From: Nocardioides panzhihuensis
GTDB taxonomy: Bacteria > Actinomycetota > Actinomycetes > Propionibacteriales > Nocardioidaceae
Length of the DNA: 64,000 nucleotides
Reading direction: 5' to 3'
NCBI RefSeq assembly: GCF_013408335.1
Contig: NZ_JACBZR010000001.1
Location: 2,108,001-2,172,000, forward strand
The notes below the pieces were generated by a model that was not told the origin of the DNA, searched no databases, and was given only the letters and a program-made list of their open reading frames with translations. The translations under genes were made by a program, and so were the position numbers. Of the stretch, positions 16,135 through 24,514 are shown piece after piece; position 1 is the stretch's first letter, and every line of letters starts with the position of its first letter.

Positions 16135-17155
16135 GTCGTTGATCCGCGGGACCTGCTTGTCCGGGTACCCGGAACTGGTCGCGGAGCTGGGCGGTGATCC
16201 GTCACGGCTGCTGGCCGACGCTGGGCTGCGCATTCGCGACATCGGCCGCAACGACGTGTTCATCAGCTACGTGGGCGTGATCGCGGCCGTCGAGTCCGCA
16301 GCCGCGTCGACCGGAACCGCCGACTTCGGTCGGCGTCTCGCCTCCCGCCAGGGCATCGAGATCCTGGGGCCGGTGGGGTCGGCAGCCAAGACATCGGCGA
16401 CGGTCGGTGACGCGTTCGCGATCTTCGACACCTACATCTCCGCCTATAGCCCCGCCATCCGGACCACCCTGACTGCGCTGCCGGGCTCAACGCGGCTTCG
16501 TTTCGAGTTCCGGATCGTGCTGGACAAGAGGCTCGCCCATCCGCAGGTGACCGAACTGTCTCTCGGCGTGGCGCTGAGGGTGTGCCGATTCCTGGTCGGA
16601 CGTGACTATGCCCCTGTCGCGGTGCACATTCCGCACGCGGCCTTGGCCCCCCGCGCGGACTACGTGGCCTACTTCGGGTGCGCTCCGAGCGTCGACGATC
16701 GTCTGTCCGGGTTCACCATCGAGGCGGCGACCCTGAGCCGACCGTTGCAGCACGACGACATCACGCACCAGGCGCTGCTGGACTACCTGCGCGGCGTGGT
16801 CGCCACTGCGGAGCCCGGCCTGGCCGGCGAAGTACGTGACGTGGTCCGGCGACTCCTCCCTACCGGTGCGGTCACCCTCGAGCTCATCGCTGCGCAGTTC
16901 TCCCTGCATCCCAAAGCGTTGCAACGCCGGCTCGCCCTGGAGGGCCACACCTACGGGAGCCTGGTCGACGGCGTTCGCAGAGAGAGCGCCGAACGGTACC
17001 TGCGCGAGACGGAGCTGAGCTTGACCCACCTGGCGCGAGAGCTCGGCTACTCCGAGCAAAGCGTGTTGACCCGCTCCTGCCGTCGCTGGTTCAACGACAG
17101 CCCGGCAAACATCCGACGACAGGCGCGGGGAAGCGAGCCCGCCGCCACCCGATGA
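16133..17155 (+). CDS. AraC family regulator with arabinose-binding-like N-terminal domain (OruR/ArgR type)
   Basis: A 340-residue regulator. The N-terminal two-thirds matches the ligand-binding domain of this subgroup (GYPELVAELGGDPSRLLADAG..., LGPVGSAAKTSATVGDAF). The C-terminal AraC double helix-turn-helix contains SLHPKALQRRLALEGHTYGSLVDG, LTHLARELGYSEQSVLTRSCRRWF and SPANIRRQ. I chose ATG 16133, which gives the usual family length; a TTG at 16043 would add an unlikely extension. No ribosome-binding site is visible. It lies between the lipase/SDR genes and the flavin monooxygenase and is the obvious candidate regulator of both. Confidence 0.9.
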   Translation: MSLIRGTCLSGYPELVAELGGDPSRLLADAGLRIRDIGRNDVFISYVGVIAAVESAAASTGTADFGRRLASRQGIEILGPVGSAAKTSATVGDAFAIFDTYISAYSPAIRTTLTALPGSTRLRFEFRIVLDKRLAHPQVTELSLGVALRVCRFLVGRDYAPVAVHIPHAALAPRADYVAYFGCAPSVDDRLSGFTIEAATLSRPLQHDDITHQALLDYLRGVVATAEPGLAGEVRDVVRRLLPTGAVTLELIAAQFSLHPKALQRRLALEGHTYGSLVDGVRRESAERYLRETELSLTHLARELGYSEQSVLTRSCRRWFNDSPANIRRQARGSEPAATR

Positions 17156-17180
17156 CGGCGCGTACGCCGCGACGGGGGCC

Positions 17181-17220
17181 GATGTCCCCAGAAGTCAAAA
17201 CGATGTCCTCTGGAGTCAAG
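17181..17220. promoter_or_regulatory. Paired operator upstream of the flavin monooxygenase
   Basis: Two direct repeats, GATGTCC-N5-AGTCAA and GATGTCC-N4-GAGTCAA, start at 17181 and 17202, 21 bp apart, ending 33 bases before the monooxygenase ATG. On the other strand they read YTTGAC-N6-GGACATC, matching the pair at 16096-16134. Relative to their target genes (lipase, monooxygenase) both pairs have the same orientation. Confidence 0.68.
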
Positions 17221-17253
17221 TAAATCTAGGTCCCGAGGTGGCAACCTTGCGCA

Positions 17254-18666
17254 ATGCCCTACCTGGTCAAGCAACGTCACCGCGCCCCTGCCGTCACCGC
17301 ACCCGTCGTGCCCGACAGTTCGCTGCCTCGAGTGTGTGTCATCGGTGGCGGTTCGTCGGGTCTCGCTGCGGCGAAGGCTCTGTACACGGCCGGGGTGCCG
17401 TTCGACTGCTTCGAGAAGGGCACGACCGTCGGCGGCAACTGGGTGCTGGACAACCCCAACGGACAGTCGGCGTGCTACGAGACGCTGGAGATCAACACCT
17501 CGTGCCCGCGCATGGCTTTCTCGGACTTCCCCATGCCGGAGCACTACCCCGCCTACGCCCGCCACGACCAGGTCGCGGACTACTTCAACGCGTACGTCGA
17601 CCACTTCGGCTTTCGCGACCGGATCACGTTCTCCACGACCGTGACCGAGGTGACGCCCACGGCCGACGACAAATGGCGCGTGCGCACTTCGGACGCCGAC
17701 GGCGACACGGTCATTGAATATGACGCGGTGCTCGTGGCGAACGGTCATCACTGGGACCCGCGCTGGCCTGAGCCGGCCTACCCGGGCACCTTCGAGGGGG
17801 AGCAGATCCACGCGCACGACTACCGTTCCTCATCGCAGCTGGCCGGACGAGACGTCGTAGTCGTCGGTTCGGGCAACTCGGCGTTGGACATCTCTGTGGA
17901 AGCAGGGCGGATCGCACGTTCGGCGCACCTGTCGCAGCGTCGCGGCCAGTGGGTGCTGCGCAAGTTCCTCTTGGGTCGTCCCGCCGATCAGGTCGCGCTG
18001 CCCGGATGGTTGCCGTGGTGGGTCACCGCAGCCCGGTTGCGCTTGGCGGCGGTGACGTCGGGAAGCGTGGCGAAGCTCGGGCTGCCGCAACCCGATCACA
18101 AGCCCGGGCAGTCGCACCCGGTGCAGTCGGAGGGCATCCGCGACGCGCTGCGTTCAGGACGGGTCCAGCCTCATCCGGGGATCTCGCGACTGGACCGGCA
18201 GCACGTGGAGTTCGCCGACGGCACACGCGTGCCCGCGGACCTCATCGTCTGGGCGACCGGATACAACGTCACCTTCCCGTTCCTGGCACCGAGCCTGGTA
18301 GCCGCGGATGACAACGACCTGCCACTCTGGAAGCGCACTGTTCACCCCGACCTGCCGGGCCTGTACTTCATCGGGCTGCTGCAGCCGATCGGTGCCGTGA
18401 TGCCGTTGGCCGAAGCGCAGAGCCGATGGATCGTCGAGCAGCTCATCGGACGGTACGTCGCACCGCCCAGAGACGAGGTCCGGCGCCAGATGCTGGCCGA
18501 CCACGAGCGAAACCGGCGCCAGTTCTACTCGTCGGCACGACACACCATGGAGGTCGACTTCGACTACTACTTGTGGGATCTGCGGCGCGAACAACGACGA
18601 GGTGCGCGACGCGCAACGCGAACATCGGACGCTCGGGGCGTCGCATCAGCCCCGGTCGCCCGCTAG
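17254..18666 (+). CDS. Flavin-containing (Baeyer-Villiger-like) monooxygenase
   Basis: A 470-residue class B flavoprotein monooxygenase. FAD loop CVIGGGSSGLAAAK is at about residues 28-41, the fingerprint FEGEQIHAHDY (FxGxxxHxxxY) lies mid-protein, the NADPH loop VVVVGSGNSALD follows, and LIVWATGYN is the C-terminal conserved element. Such enzymes oxygenate ketones to esters or oxidise N/S atoms. Next to an SDR and an ester hydrolase under the same putative regulator, ketone oxygenation is the most likely role (inference). ATG 17254 is used; GAGGTGG lies upstream at a rather long distance. Confidence 0.88.
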   Translation: MPYLVKQRHRAPAVTAPVVPDSSLPRVCVIGGGSSGLAAAKALYTAGVPFDCFEKGTTVGGNWVLDNPNGQSACYETLEINTSCPRMAFSDFPMPEHYPAYARHDQVADYFNAYVDHFGFRDRITFSTTVTEVTPTADDKWRVRTSDADGDTVIEYDAVLVANGHHWDPRWPEPAYPGTFEGEQIHAHDYRSSSQLAGRDVVVVGSGNSALDISVEAGRIARSAHLSQRRGQWVLRKFLLGRPADQVALPGWLPWWVTAARLRLAAVTSGSVAKLGLPQPDHKPGQSHPVQSEGIRDALRSGRVQPHPGISRLDRQHVEFADGTRVPADLIVWATGYNVTFPFLAPSLVAADDNDLPLWKRTVHPDLPGLYFIGLLQPIGAVMPLAEAQSRWIVEQLIGRYVAPPRDEVRRQMLADHERNRRQFYSSARHTMEVDFDYYLWDLRREQRRGARRATRTSDARGVASAPVAR

Positions 18667-18799
18667 GACGGGCTGGGGTCCCACTCCGGAAGGCCAATCG
18701 GCCGACCTCACCCGAGTCAGGTGAGGCAGCCGCACACGATCGGCGCTGCGATGGTTCGGTGAGCAGCCCCACGTACGCCGACGGCCGATCCAACGGCTG

Positions 18800-19100
18800 A
18801 TGCTGACCTGGCTTCGCGAGCGGATCACGCTGCCGCGCCATCTGTTCGATCGGCGTACGGCTCGACGCGATGCTGCTGCCGGGGTCGTGCTCGGGATCGA
18901 GTCCGTGCCGGACGGGCTGGCCAGCGGGCTGCTCGCGGGGGTGAGCCCGGTGGCCGGGCTCTATGGCTATCTGTTCGGGCTCGCGGGCGGGCGCTGTTCA
19001 CCGGGAGCGCCGCGATGGCGGTCCAGGGCACGGGAGCGATGGCGATCATCGCCGCCGACCTCAACGCGTACGAGGACCCGGTGCGGGCGCTCGCCACCTT
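18800..19100 (+). pseudogene. Truncated and frameshifted SulP-type anion transporter
   Basis: The first about 60 codons encode the N-terminus of a SulP permease (RDAAAGVVLGIESVPDGLAS, then GLLAGVSPVAGLYGYLFGL). At about 18985 homology jumps to another frame, which continues ALFTGSAAMAVQGTGAMAII and AADLNAYEDPVRALATLS to about 19100. After that no SulP sequence follows. Full-length members exceed 480 residues, so roughly three-quarters is missing. A remnant left by a deletion plus a frameshift. Confidence 0.85.
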
Positions 19101-19155
19101 GTCGATCCGTCGGAAACTCCGGTGTCGACCGGGAGATGCTCGCGCCTACAGGACG

Positions 19156-19704
19156 CTAGCGGCGAGCTGCTGCCTGGCGGGCGGCGTCGATGACGGCTTT
19201 CCACGGCAGGGCCTGATCCCGGGGCATCTGGCGCGGCGGGTGGAGGGGCCAGAGGTCGGGACCCTCGATGAGGTGCACACCGGCAGCGCGAAGCGCGGCC
19301 AGATGGGAGGCCCAGGCCGGGTGCGCGGCGTGGGCGGCGTTGATCAGCGGGAAGAGCACCACCGGCACGGTCGCGAGCACCTCGGTCACGACCGTCAGCG
19401 CCTGGTTGTCGGCCAGGCCCAGGGCGATCTTGGCGGTGGTGTTGAAGGTCGCGGGGGCCACGACGATGACGTCGAGGTCCGGGTGCGGGCGCGGCTCCCA
19501 CGGGAGTCGGCTCGTCCCCCGCACCGGGAGCCTGGTGGCGGCCTCGATCCGGTCGGCCTCGCCGTTCGCGCTCAGCCAGCTGAACGCCGTCGGCGTCAGG
19601 GTCACCGGCACCTGGTGGCCCGCGTCCAGCAGCGGGCGGACCAGCTCGTCGCAGAGGAGCTCCACGCCGCCGGCAGCGCTGGCGATGACTCCGACTGTGG
19701 CCAC
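19156..19704 (-). CDS. Flavoprotein of the HFCD (PPCDC/Dfp-like) family
   Basis: A 182-residue protein with the homo-oligomeric flavin-containing Cys decarboxylase fold: VGVIASAAGGVELL at the N-terminus and the hallmark VVAPATFNTTAKIALGLADN (PASxNTxAKxAxGxAD type, about residues 82-101). The family decarboxylates cysteine-containing substrates or carries prenylated flavin; this stand-alone member cannot be assigned further. The GTG at 19704 has TACGCT six bases upstream and no ribosome-binding site (leaderless). Confidence 0.82.
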   Translation of the reverse strand: MATVGVIASAAGGVELLCDELVRPLLDAGHQVPVTLTPTAFSWLSANGEADRIEAATRLPVRGTSRLPWEPRPHPDLDVIVVAPATFNTTAKIALGLADNQALTVVTEVLATVPVVLFPLINAAHAAHPAWASHLAALRAAGVHLIEGPDLWPLHPPRQMPRDQALPWKAVIDAARQAAARR

Positions 19705-19733
19705 CCCGTGAGCGTACTAGGGCCACGACCGGA

Positions 19734-19768
19734 GATCCGACCCCGTGATGACATCACGAGGTCGGATC
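19734..19768 (-). terminator. Hairpin terminator of the small secreted-protein gene
   Basis: A 16-bp inverted repeat (GATCCGACCCCGTGAT and ATCACGAGGTCGGATC, one mismatch) with a 3-base loop. It begins 20 bp after the stop codon of the minus-strand secreted-protein gene. Confidence 0.75.
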
Positions 19769-19788
19769 CTCAGCTCCTCAGGAAAGCG

Positions 19789-20259
19789 TCACGGTCGCCA
19801 CCCGTCTCGGACGCTGCCTTGCCGTACCTGGTTCGTACCGCTGCACATTCCGTCGTCGGAACTCGGCCAGATCTGCACGACATCGACATCGCCTGCCCAA
19901 GTGCCGCCACGCGTCGGGTGGGCGAAGGACCCCAGGTTCACATAGGTGTCGGCGGGGATGCAAAGATAGCGATCCGGGCTCGTACCGGTGTCCAGAAGCC
20001 AGATCGAGTCGTCGTTCTTGGTGTTGATGACGGAGTCGGCGACGTTCTGGTCGCCGCTGGGGAGGATCTTGTAGCCGGGCGACCATGCTTGCCAGATCTT
20101 CGTTCCGCCGTTGTATGAGCCGTTCTTGAGGCAGATGTTCGGATAGCTACAGCCGTAGTGCGAAGCCGCCTGGGCGGGCGTCGTGACGAAGACGCCGACG
20201 ACTGCCGCCAGGGCCGCCAGGACGAGACCGCTGATGACCGTTCTGAGACGTACGGGCAT
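19789..20259 (-). CDS. Small secreted protein of unknown function
   Basis: 156 residues with a clear signal peptide (MPVRLRTVISG, hydrophobic core, cleavage near AQAASH). The mature part has four cysteines (SHYGCSYPNICLKNG, DRYLCIPADTY, DDGMCSGTN), suggesting two disulphides, and many Gly, Asn, Asp and Trp residues. The CSYPNICL segment weakly recalls the peptidase-inhibitor I36/crystallin-like fold, but I cannot assign it. ATG 20259 follows AAGGAG by a normal spacing. Upstream lies a cluster of four 10-bp direct repeats (20321-20360). Confidence 0.72.
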   Translation of the reverse strand: MPVRLRTVISGLVLAALAAVVGVFVTTPAQAASHYGCSYPNICLKNGSYNGGTKIWQAWSPGYKILPSGDQNVADSVINTKNDDSIWLLDTGTSPDRYLCIPADTYVNLGSFAHPTRGGTWAGDVDVVQIWPSSDDGMCSGTNQVRQGSVRDGWRP

Positions 20260-20320
20260 GTTCACTCCTTCTCCGAGGTGATGGGACATCGAAGATATGA
20301 GTGTCGGTCGCACGAGCCTG

Positions 20321-20360
20321 CCCGTACCGTCCCGTACCAACCCGTACCGTTTCCGTACAC
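20321..20360. repeat. Four 10-bp direct repeats upstream of the secreted-protein gene
   Basis: CCCGTACCGT, CCCGTACCAA, CCCGTACCGT and TTCCGTACAC follow each other with no gap. One unit per helical turn would place proteins on one face of the DNA. The array ends 61 bp before the secreted-protein ATG, a plausible activator position; its owner is unknown. Confidence 0.7.
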
Positions 20361-20472
20361 AACCATTCTGGGCGCGTGCCCGTCGCATGGCGGGAACGAT
20401 CAATCCGCTTCTGCGCCCACCCTCATCGCCTCGCGGGCCCGTGATGCAGGTAGCCGCCGTACGAGGGCAGGG

Positions 20473-21360
20473 TCAGTCGATCAGGCCGGCTTCGCGCGCC
20501 ACGCGGACGGCGTGGACGCGGTTGTTGGCGTTGAGCTTGCGGGTGGCGCTCTTCAGGTAGGACTTCACCGTGCTCTCCACGATCCCGAGCGCCTCGGCGG
20601 CTTCCCGGTTGCTGTTCCCGAGCGCCACCTGGCGAAGGACGTCGAGCTCGCGGGCGGCCAGGCGCACGGCCGGGGCCAGCTGAGCCGGTCTCCTCTCCCC
20701 CGGCGCGGCGGTGAGCCGCCGGACCATGGCCTCGAGTCGGCCGCGGACCTCGGGATCGAGCACCTGGCCGGCCAGGGCGGTGAGCTCGGCCGCCATCTCC
20801 CTGCGCTCGGCCAGATCGCGCTTCGCGGCCGTCTCGATCGGGCTCGGAGCCGGCGACGGCGCGGGCGCCAGCCGCGAGAGCCGGTTGCGGACCTCGTCGT
20901 CGATCAGGATCTCGCGCTCGAGAGTGCGGACCAGCGGGCGCAGCGCGTCGAACCAGACGCCGCCGAGGCCGACCTGCGAGCGGGAGGCGAGATAGACGAG
21001 CATCCGCGGGGTCCGGTCGACCAGGATCGGCAGGGCGGCGACGGTCTGTATCTGCTCCTGAGCGACGGCGGTGTCGTAGACGTGGGTGATCCCGCGAGCG
21101 GTGTAGTAGTGGTCGACGGAGCCGGGCTGACGGGTCTGCAGCGTCTTTCCGCCCAGGCCTTCACCGTTGACGACCCGCAGACCCCGCAGCGCAGTGCCCT
21201 TGGCGCCGCAGGTCGCGGTGATGTCGATGGCTGTCCCGTCACCGCGGACCGGACCACCGAAGGCGAGATCCAGCCCCGACGCGGCGCGGAACGACGCCAG
21301 TGTCTGGGCGATCCTGGACCCGTCGTACGGCGCCTCGGGGGCGATCGCGATGGTGCTCAT
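20473..21360 (-). CDS. LuxR-type transcriptional regulator
   Basis: A 295-residue regulator. The C-terminal LuxR helix-turn-helix reads LAARELDVLRQVALGNSNRE, AAEALGIVESTVKSYLKSA, TRKLNANNRVHAVRVARE. The N-terminal part (about residues 1-160) looks like a GAF-type sensory domain as in other actinobacterial LuxR regulators next to acyl-CoA synthetases. ATG 21360 has TACGCT six bases upstream (leaderless). It is divergent from the MHS transporter; G-rich inverted repeats lie between and recur before the nearby acyl-CoA synthetases. Confidence 0.88.
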   Translation of the reverse strand: MSTIAIAPEAPYDGSRIAQTLASFRAASGLDLAFGGPVRGDGTAIDITATCGAKGTALRGLRVVNGEGLGGKTLQTRQPGSVDHYYTARGITHVYDTAVAQEQIQTVAALPILVDRTPRMLVYLASRSQVGLGGVWFDALRPLVRTLEREILIDDEVRNRLSRLAPAPSPAPSPIETAAKRDLAERREMAAELTALAGQVLDPEVRGRLEAMVRRLTAAPGERRPAQLAPAVRLAARELDVLRQVALGNSNREAAEALGIVESTVKSYLKSATRKLNANNRVHAVRVAREAGLID

Positions 21361-21401
21361 GACGATGAGCGTAAGTGACGACCATCACAGGCAACAAGGG
21401 G

Positions 21402-21437
21402 CATACCCCCTCTTTCGAGGGCATCCTTCAGGGGGTA
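21402..21437. promoter_or_regulatory. Operator-like inverted repeat in the LuxR/MHS divergent promoter
   Basis: ATACCCCCT (21402-21410) and AGGGGGTAT (21429-21437) form a perfect 9-bp inverted repeat. Within it, ACCCCC-TCTTTC-GAGGGCA and ATCCTTC-AGGGGGTA look like two copies of a shorter site (C-run, TCYTYC spacer, G-run) that recurs at 22827-22844 and 27068-27085. Confidence 0.65.
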
Positions 21438-21495
21438 TCGGAGAGGTTGCGGCAGCCCCAACACTCGGTTCACCCACCGAGTAGGAGGCACGATC

Positions 21496-22812
21496 ATGGC
21501 CCAAATCGCGGCTACCCGAGCCGAGGTCGACGGGCGCACCATGCGCCGCGTCGCGACGGCGTCACTGACCGGCACCACCATCGAGTTCTACGACTTCCTC
21601 ATCTACGGCCTCGCCGCGGCGCTGGTGTTCAACGCCGTCTTCTTCCCGTCCATGGGCGGTCCCGAGGGCACCATGGCGTCGATCGCGACCTTCGGTGTCG
21701 CATTCGTCTTCCGGCCGCTCGGCGCGATCCTCTTCGGCCACTACGGCGACCGGATCGGCCGCAAGGCCACCCTGATCACGACGCTGATGATCATGGGCGC
21801 CTCGACGTTCGCGATCGGGCTTCTCCCGAGCGCGGACTCGATCGGCAAGAGCGCCGTCGTGATCCTGGTGGTGCTGCGCGCCTTCCAGGGCATCGCTCTC
21901 GGCGGCGAGTGGGCCGGCGCGGCCCTCCTCACCACCGAGTACGCCGCCCACGGCCAGCGCGGGCGCTACAGCATGTTCCCGCAGCTCGGCCCCAGCCTCG
22001 GGCTGATCCTCGCTGCCGGCGCGATGCTCCTCACCTTCAGCCTGATGGCTCCCGAGGCGTTCGCGGCCTGGGGCTGGCGGATCCCGTTCCTGGCCAGCGC
22101 CATCCTGGTCGGCGTCGGGCTCTGGGTCCGGCTGAGCATCGCCGAGACCCCGTCGTTCAAGAAGGTTCAGTCGGCCGGGACCCGTAGCGCGCTGCCGTTC
22201 CTCGGCTGCCTCCGGGACCAGTGGCGACAGGTGCTGCTCGGCGGCGGCATCATGGCGATCGTCTTCGGCGCCTTCTACACGGGAGCCAGCTTCATGGTCG
22301 CCTACGCGGTCGGCACCCTCGGCCTGAGCATGACCCAGGCCCTGCTCGGCGTCATCATCGCGGCCTTCGCAATGAGCGTGACCGTCATCGTCTCGGCGTT
22401 GCTCTCCGACGTGCTCGGCCGGCGCGCGGTCCTGCTCGTCGGCGCTGCTTTCGGCGTCGTCGCCGGGCCGCTCGCCTTCGGCGTCATGGAGCCCGGCAGC
22501 TTCGTCAGCTTCGCCCTCGGCAACAGCCTGCTGCTCTGCGTCCTCGGCCTCAACTACGGCCCGATCGCAGCGTTCCTGCCCGAGACGTTCCAGGCCAGGT
22601 ACCGCTACACGGGTGCGGGGCTGGCCTACAACATCGCGGGCATCCTCGGCGGTGCAGTCCCGCTCGTCATCGCCGAGGATCTGCTGTCCCGGTGGGGCAC
22701 CGACGGGATCGCGTACTTCCTCACCGCTCTTGCCCTGCTGAGCGTCGTCTGCCTGCTGATCGCCAAGGAGACCAGCCGCGTCGACCTGGACGCGGAGCCG
22801 GCGCTCACCTGA
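21496..22812 (+). CDS. MFS transporter, metabolite:H+ symporter (MHS) family
   Basis: A 438-residue permease with twelve predicted segments. MHS hallmarks are TTIEFYDFLIYGLAAALVF near the N-terminus, GAILFGHYGDRIGRKATL (MFS motif), and RAFQGIALGGEWAGAALL. Relatives import shikimate, citrate, proline-betaine or aromatic acids. ATG 21496 follows AGGAGG at normal spacing. Lying before two acyl-CoA synthetase genes, it may import an acid activated by them (inference). Confidence 0.9.
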   Translation: MAQIAATRAEVDGRTMRRVATASLTGTTIEFYDFLIYGLAAALVFNAVFFPSMGGPEGTMASIATFGVAFVFRPLGAILFGHYGDRIGRKATLITTLMIMGASTFAIGLLPSADSIGKSAVVILVVLRAFQGIALGGEWAGAALLTTEYAAHGQRGRYSMFPQLGPSLGLILAAGAMLLTFSLMAPEAFAAWGWRIPFLASAILVGVGLWVRLSIAETPSFKKVQSAGTRSALPFLGCLRDQWRQVLLGGGIMAIVFGAFYTGASFMVAYAVGTLGLSMTQALLGVIIAAFAMSVTVIVSALLSDVLGRRAVLLVGAAFGVVAGPLAFGVMEPGSFVSFALGNSLLLCVLGLNYGPIAAFLPETFQARYRYTGAGLAYNIAGILGGAVPLVIAEDLLSRWGTDGIAYFLTALALLSVVCLLIAKETSRVDLDAEPALT

Positions 22813-22826
22813 TCAGCGGACCGGCT

Positions 22827-22844
22827 CACCCTCCTTCGGGGGTG
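22827..22844 (+). promoter_or_regulatory. Operator-like site before the first acyl-CoA synthetase
   Basis: CACCC-TCCTTC-GGGGGTG, centred about 43 bp before the ATG at 22879. It shares the C-run/TCYTYC/G-run pattern with sites at 21402-21437 and 27068-27085. Confidence 0.6.
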
Positions 22845-22878
22845 TGGCAGCCACCCCGGTCTCGGTCATGCTCGCGGC

Positions 22879-24507
22879 ATGACCGAGACCTCATCCATCA
22901 CCGCATCGTCGGCCCGTGGCAACACCGACGTTCCGCTGCTCGAGGAGACGATCGGAGCCAACTTCGAGCGCACCGTCGCCCTTCATGGAGACCGTGAGGC
23001 GCTCGTCGAGGCAGCCACCGGCCGGCGCTGGACCTACACGGAGCTCAACACCGACGTCGACGCTCTCGCGGTCGGCCTCCGCAAGGCGGGCATCGGCAAG
23101 GGCGACCGCGTCGGCATCTGGGCGCCGAACTGCGCCGAGTGGACGATGGTCCAGTTCGCCACGGCCAAGATCGGCGCGATCCTGGTCAACATCAACCCCG
23201 CCTACCGCACGCACGAGCTCGCCTATGCGCTCAACCAGTCCGGGGTGCGGCTGCTCATCAGCGCGACGGCGTTCAAGACCAGCGACTACGTCTCGCTCGT
23301 CGGCGCGGTCGAGGGCGACTGCGGCGCGCTGGAGCAGACGATCTTCCTGGGCTCCCCGGAATGGGATGCGCTGCTGGCCAGCGGCCGTGGTGAGCGGCTG
23401 GCCGACCACGTCGGCTACCCGCTCGACCCGAACGACGCGATCAACATCCAGTACACCTCCGGGACCACGGGCTTCCCGAAGGGCGCGACGCTGTCGCACC
23501 GCAACATCTTGAACAACGGCTTCTTCGTCACCGAGACGATCCACTTCACCGAACAGGACCGGCTCTGCATCCCGGTGCCGTTCTACCACTGCTTCGGCAT
23601 GGTGATGGCGAACCTCGGCTGCACCACCCACGGGGCGACGATGGTCATCCCCGGGCCCGGCTTCGACCCGGTCACGACGCTGCAGACCGTGCAGGACGAG
23701 AGGTGCACGGCGCTGTACGGGGTGCCGACGATGTTCATCGCGATGCAGGACGATCCGGGCTTCGCCTCCTACGACCTGTCCACACTGCGTACCGGGATCA
23801 TGGCCGGTGCGCTGTGCCCGGTCGAGGTCATGAAGCGGTGCGTCAGCGAGATGCACATGAGCGAGGTCGCGATCGCGTACGGCATGACAGAGACCTCCCC
23901 GGTCTCCTGCCAGACCCGCACCGACGACGACCTCGAGCGGCGCACCGAGACGATCGGCCGGGCCGCCCCGCACGTCGAGATCAAGATCGTCGACCCAGCC
24001 ACCGGCGAGGTGGTCCCCCACGGCACGGCGGGCGAGTTCTGCACCCGCGGCTACTCGGTGATGCTGGGCTACTGGGACGATGAGACGAAGACGGCCGAGG
24101 TGATCGACGCCGACGGCTGGATGCACACCGGTGACCTGGCGGTGATGCGCGAGGACGGCTACTGCGTGGTCGTGGGCCGGATCAAGGACATGGTCATCCG
24201 CGGAGGCGAGAACATCTATCCGCGCGAGATCGAGGAGTTCCTCTTCACCCACCCCGACATCGCCGAGGCCCAGGTCGTGGGCGTTCCCGACGAGAGGTAC
24301 GGCGAGGAGCTCTGCGCCTGGATCCGGATGCGTCCCGACGCCGAACCGTTGGACACCGAGGCCGTCCGTGCCTTCGCCAGCGGGAAGCTCGCCCACTACA
24401 AGACGCCGCGCTATGTCCTGGTCGTCGACGAGTTCCCGATGACCGTGACCGGCAAGGTCCGCAAGATCGACATGCGCGAGCAGAGCGTCGCTCTGCTCGG
24501 CCTCTGA
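22879..24507 (+). CDS. Acyl-CoA synthetase (AMP-binding, FadD type)
   Basis: A 542-residue adenylate-forming ligase. The P-loop is [18 protein letters not shown] (about residues 190-207), followed by PFYHCFGMV, the adenine motif [20 protein letters not shown] and the C-terminal [22 protein letters not shown], with catalytic lysine in [12 protein letters not shown]. It converts a carboxylic acid to its CoA ester with ATP. Chain length cannot be read off; the subfamily resembles medium/long fatty acyl ligases. The ATG has a weak CATGCT box six bases upstream. The thioesterase follows after 7 bp. Confidence 0.92.
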   Translation: MTETSSITASSARGNTDVPLLEETIGANFERTVALHGDREALVEAATGRRWTYTELNTDVDALAVGLRKAGIGKGDRVGIWAPNCAEWTMVQFATAKIGAILVNINPAYRTHELAYALNQSGVRLLISATAFKTSDYVSLVGAVEGDCGALEQTIFLGSPEWDALLASGRGERLADHVGYPLDPNDAINIQYTSGTTGFPKGATLSHRNILNNGFFVTETIHFTEQDRLCIPVPFYHCFGMVMANLGCTTHGATMVIPGPGFDPVTTLQTVQDERCTALYGVPTMFIAMQDDPGFASYDLSTLRTGIMAGALCPVEVMKRCVSEMHMSEVAIAYGMTETSPVSCQTRTDDDLERRTETIGRAAPHVEIKIVDPATGEVVPHGTAGEFCTRGYSVMLGYWDDETKTAEVIDADGWMHTGDLAVMREDGYCVVVGRIKDMVIRGGENIYPREIEEFLFTHPDIAEAQVVGVPDERYGEELCAWIRMRPDAEPLDTEAVRAFASGKLAHYKTPRYVLVVDEFPMTVTGKVRKIDMREQSVALLGL

Positions 24508-24514
24508 GTCGCCG

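Noticed and set aside
19015..20118. Long plus-strand open frame over the flavoprotein and secreted-protein genes
   Set aside because: Only its first about 28 codons are meaningful, as part of the SulP remnant; the rest runs antisense through two real genes.
22891..24396. Long minus-strand open frame opposite the acyl-CoA synthetase
   Set aside because: Antisense shadow; the plus strand has the full set of adenylation motifs.
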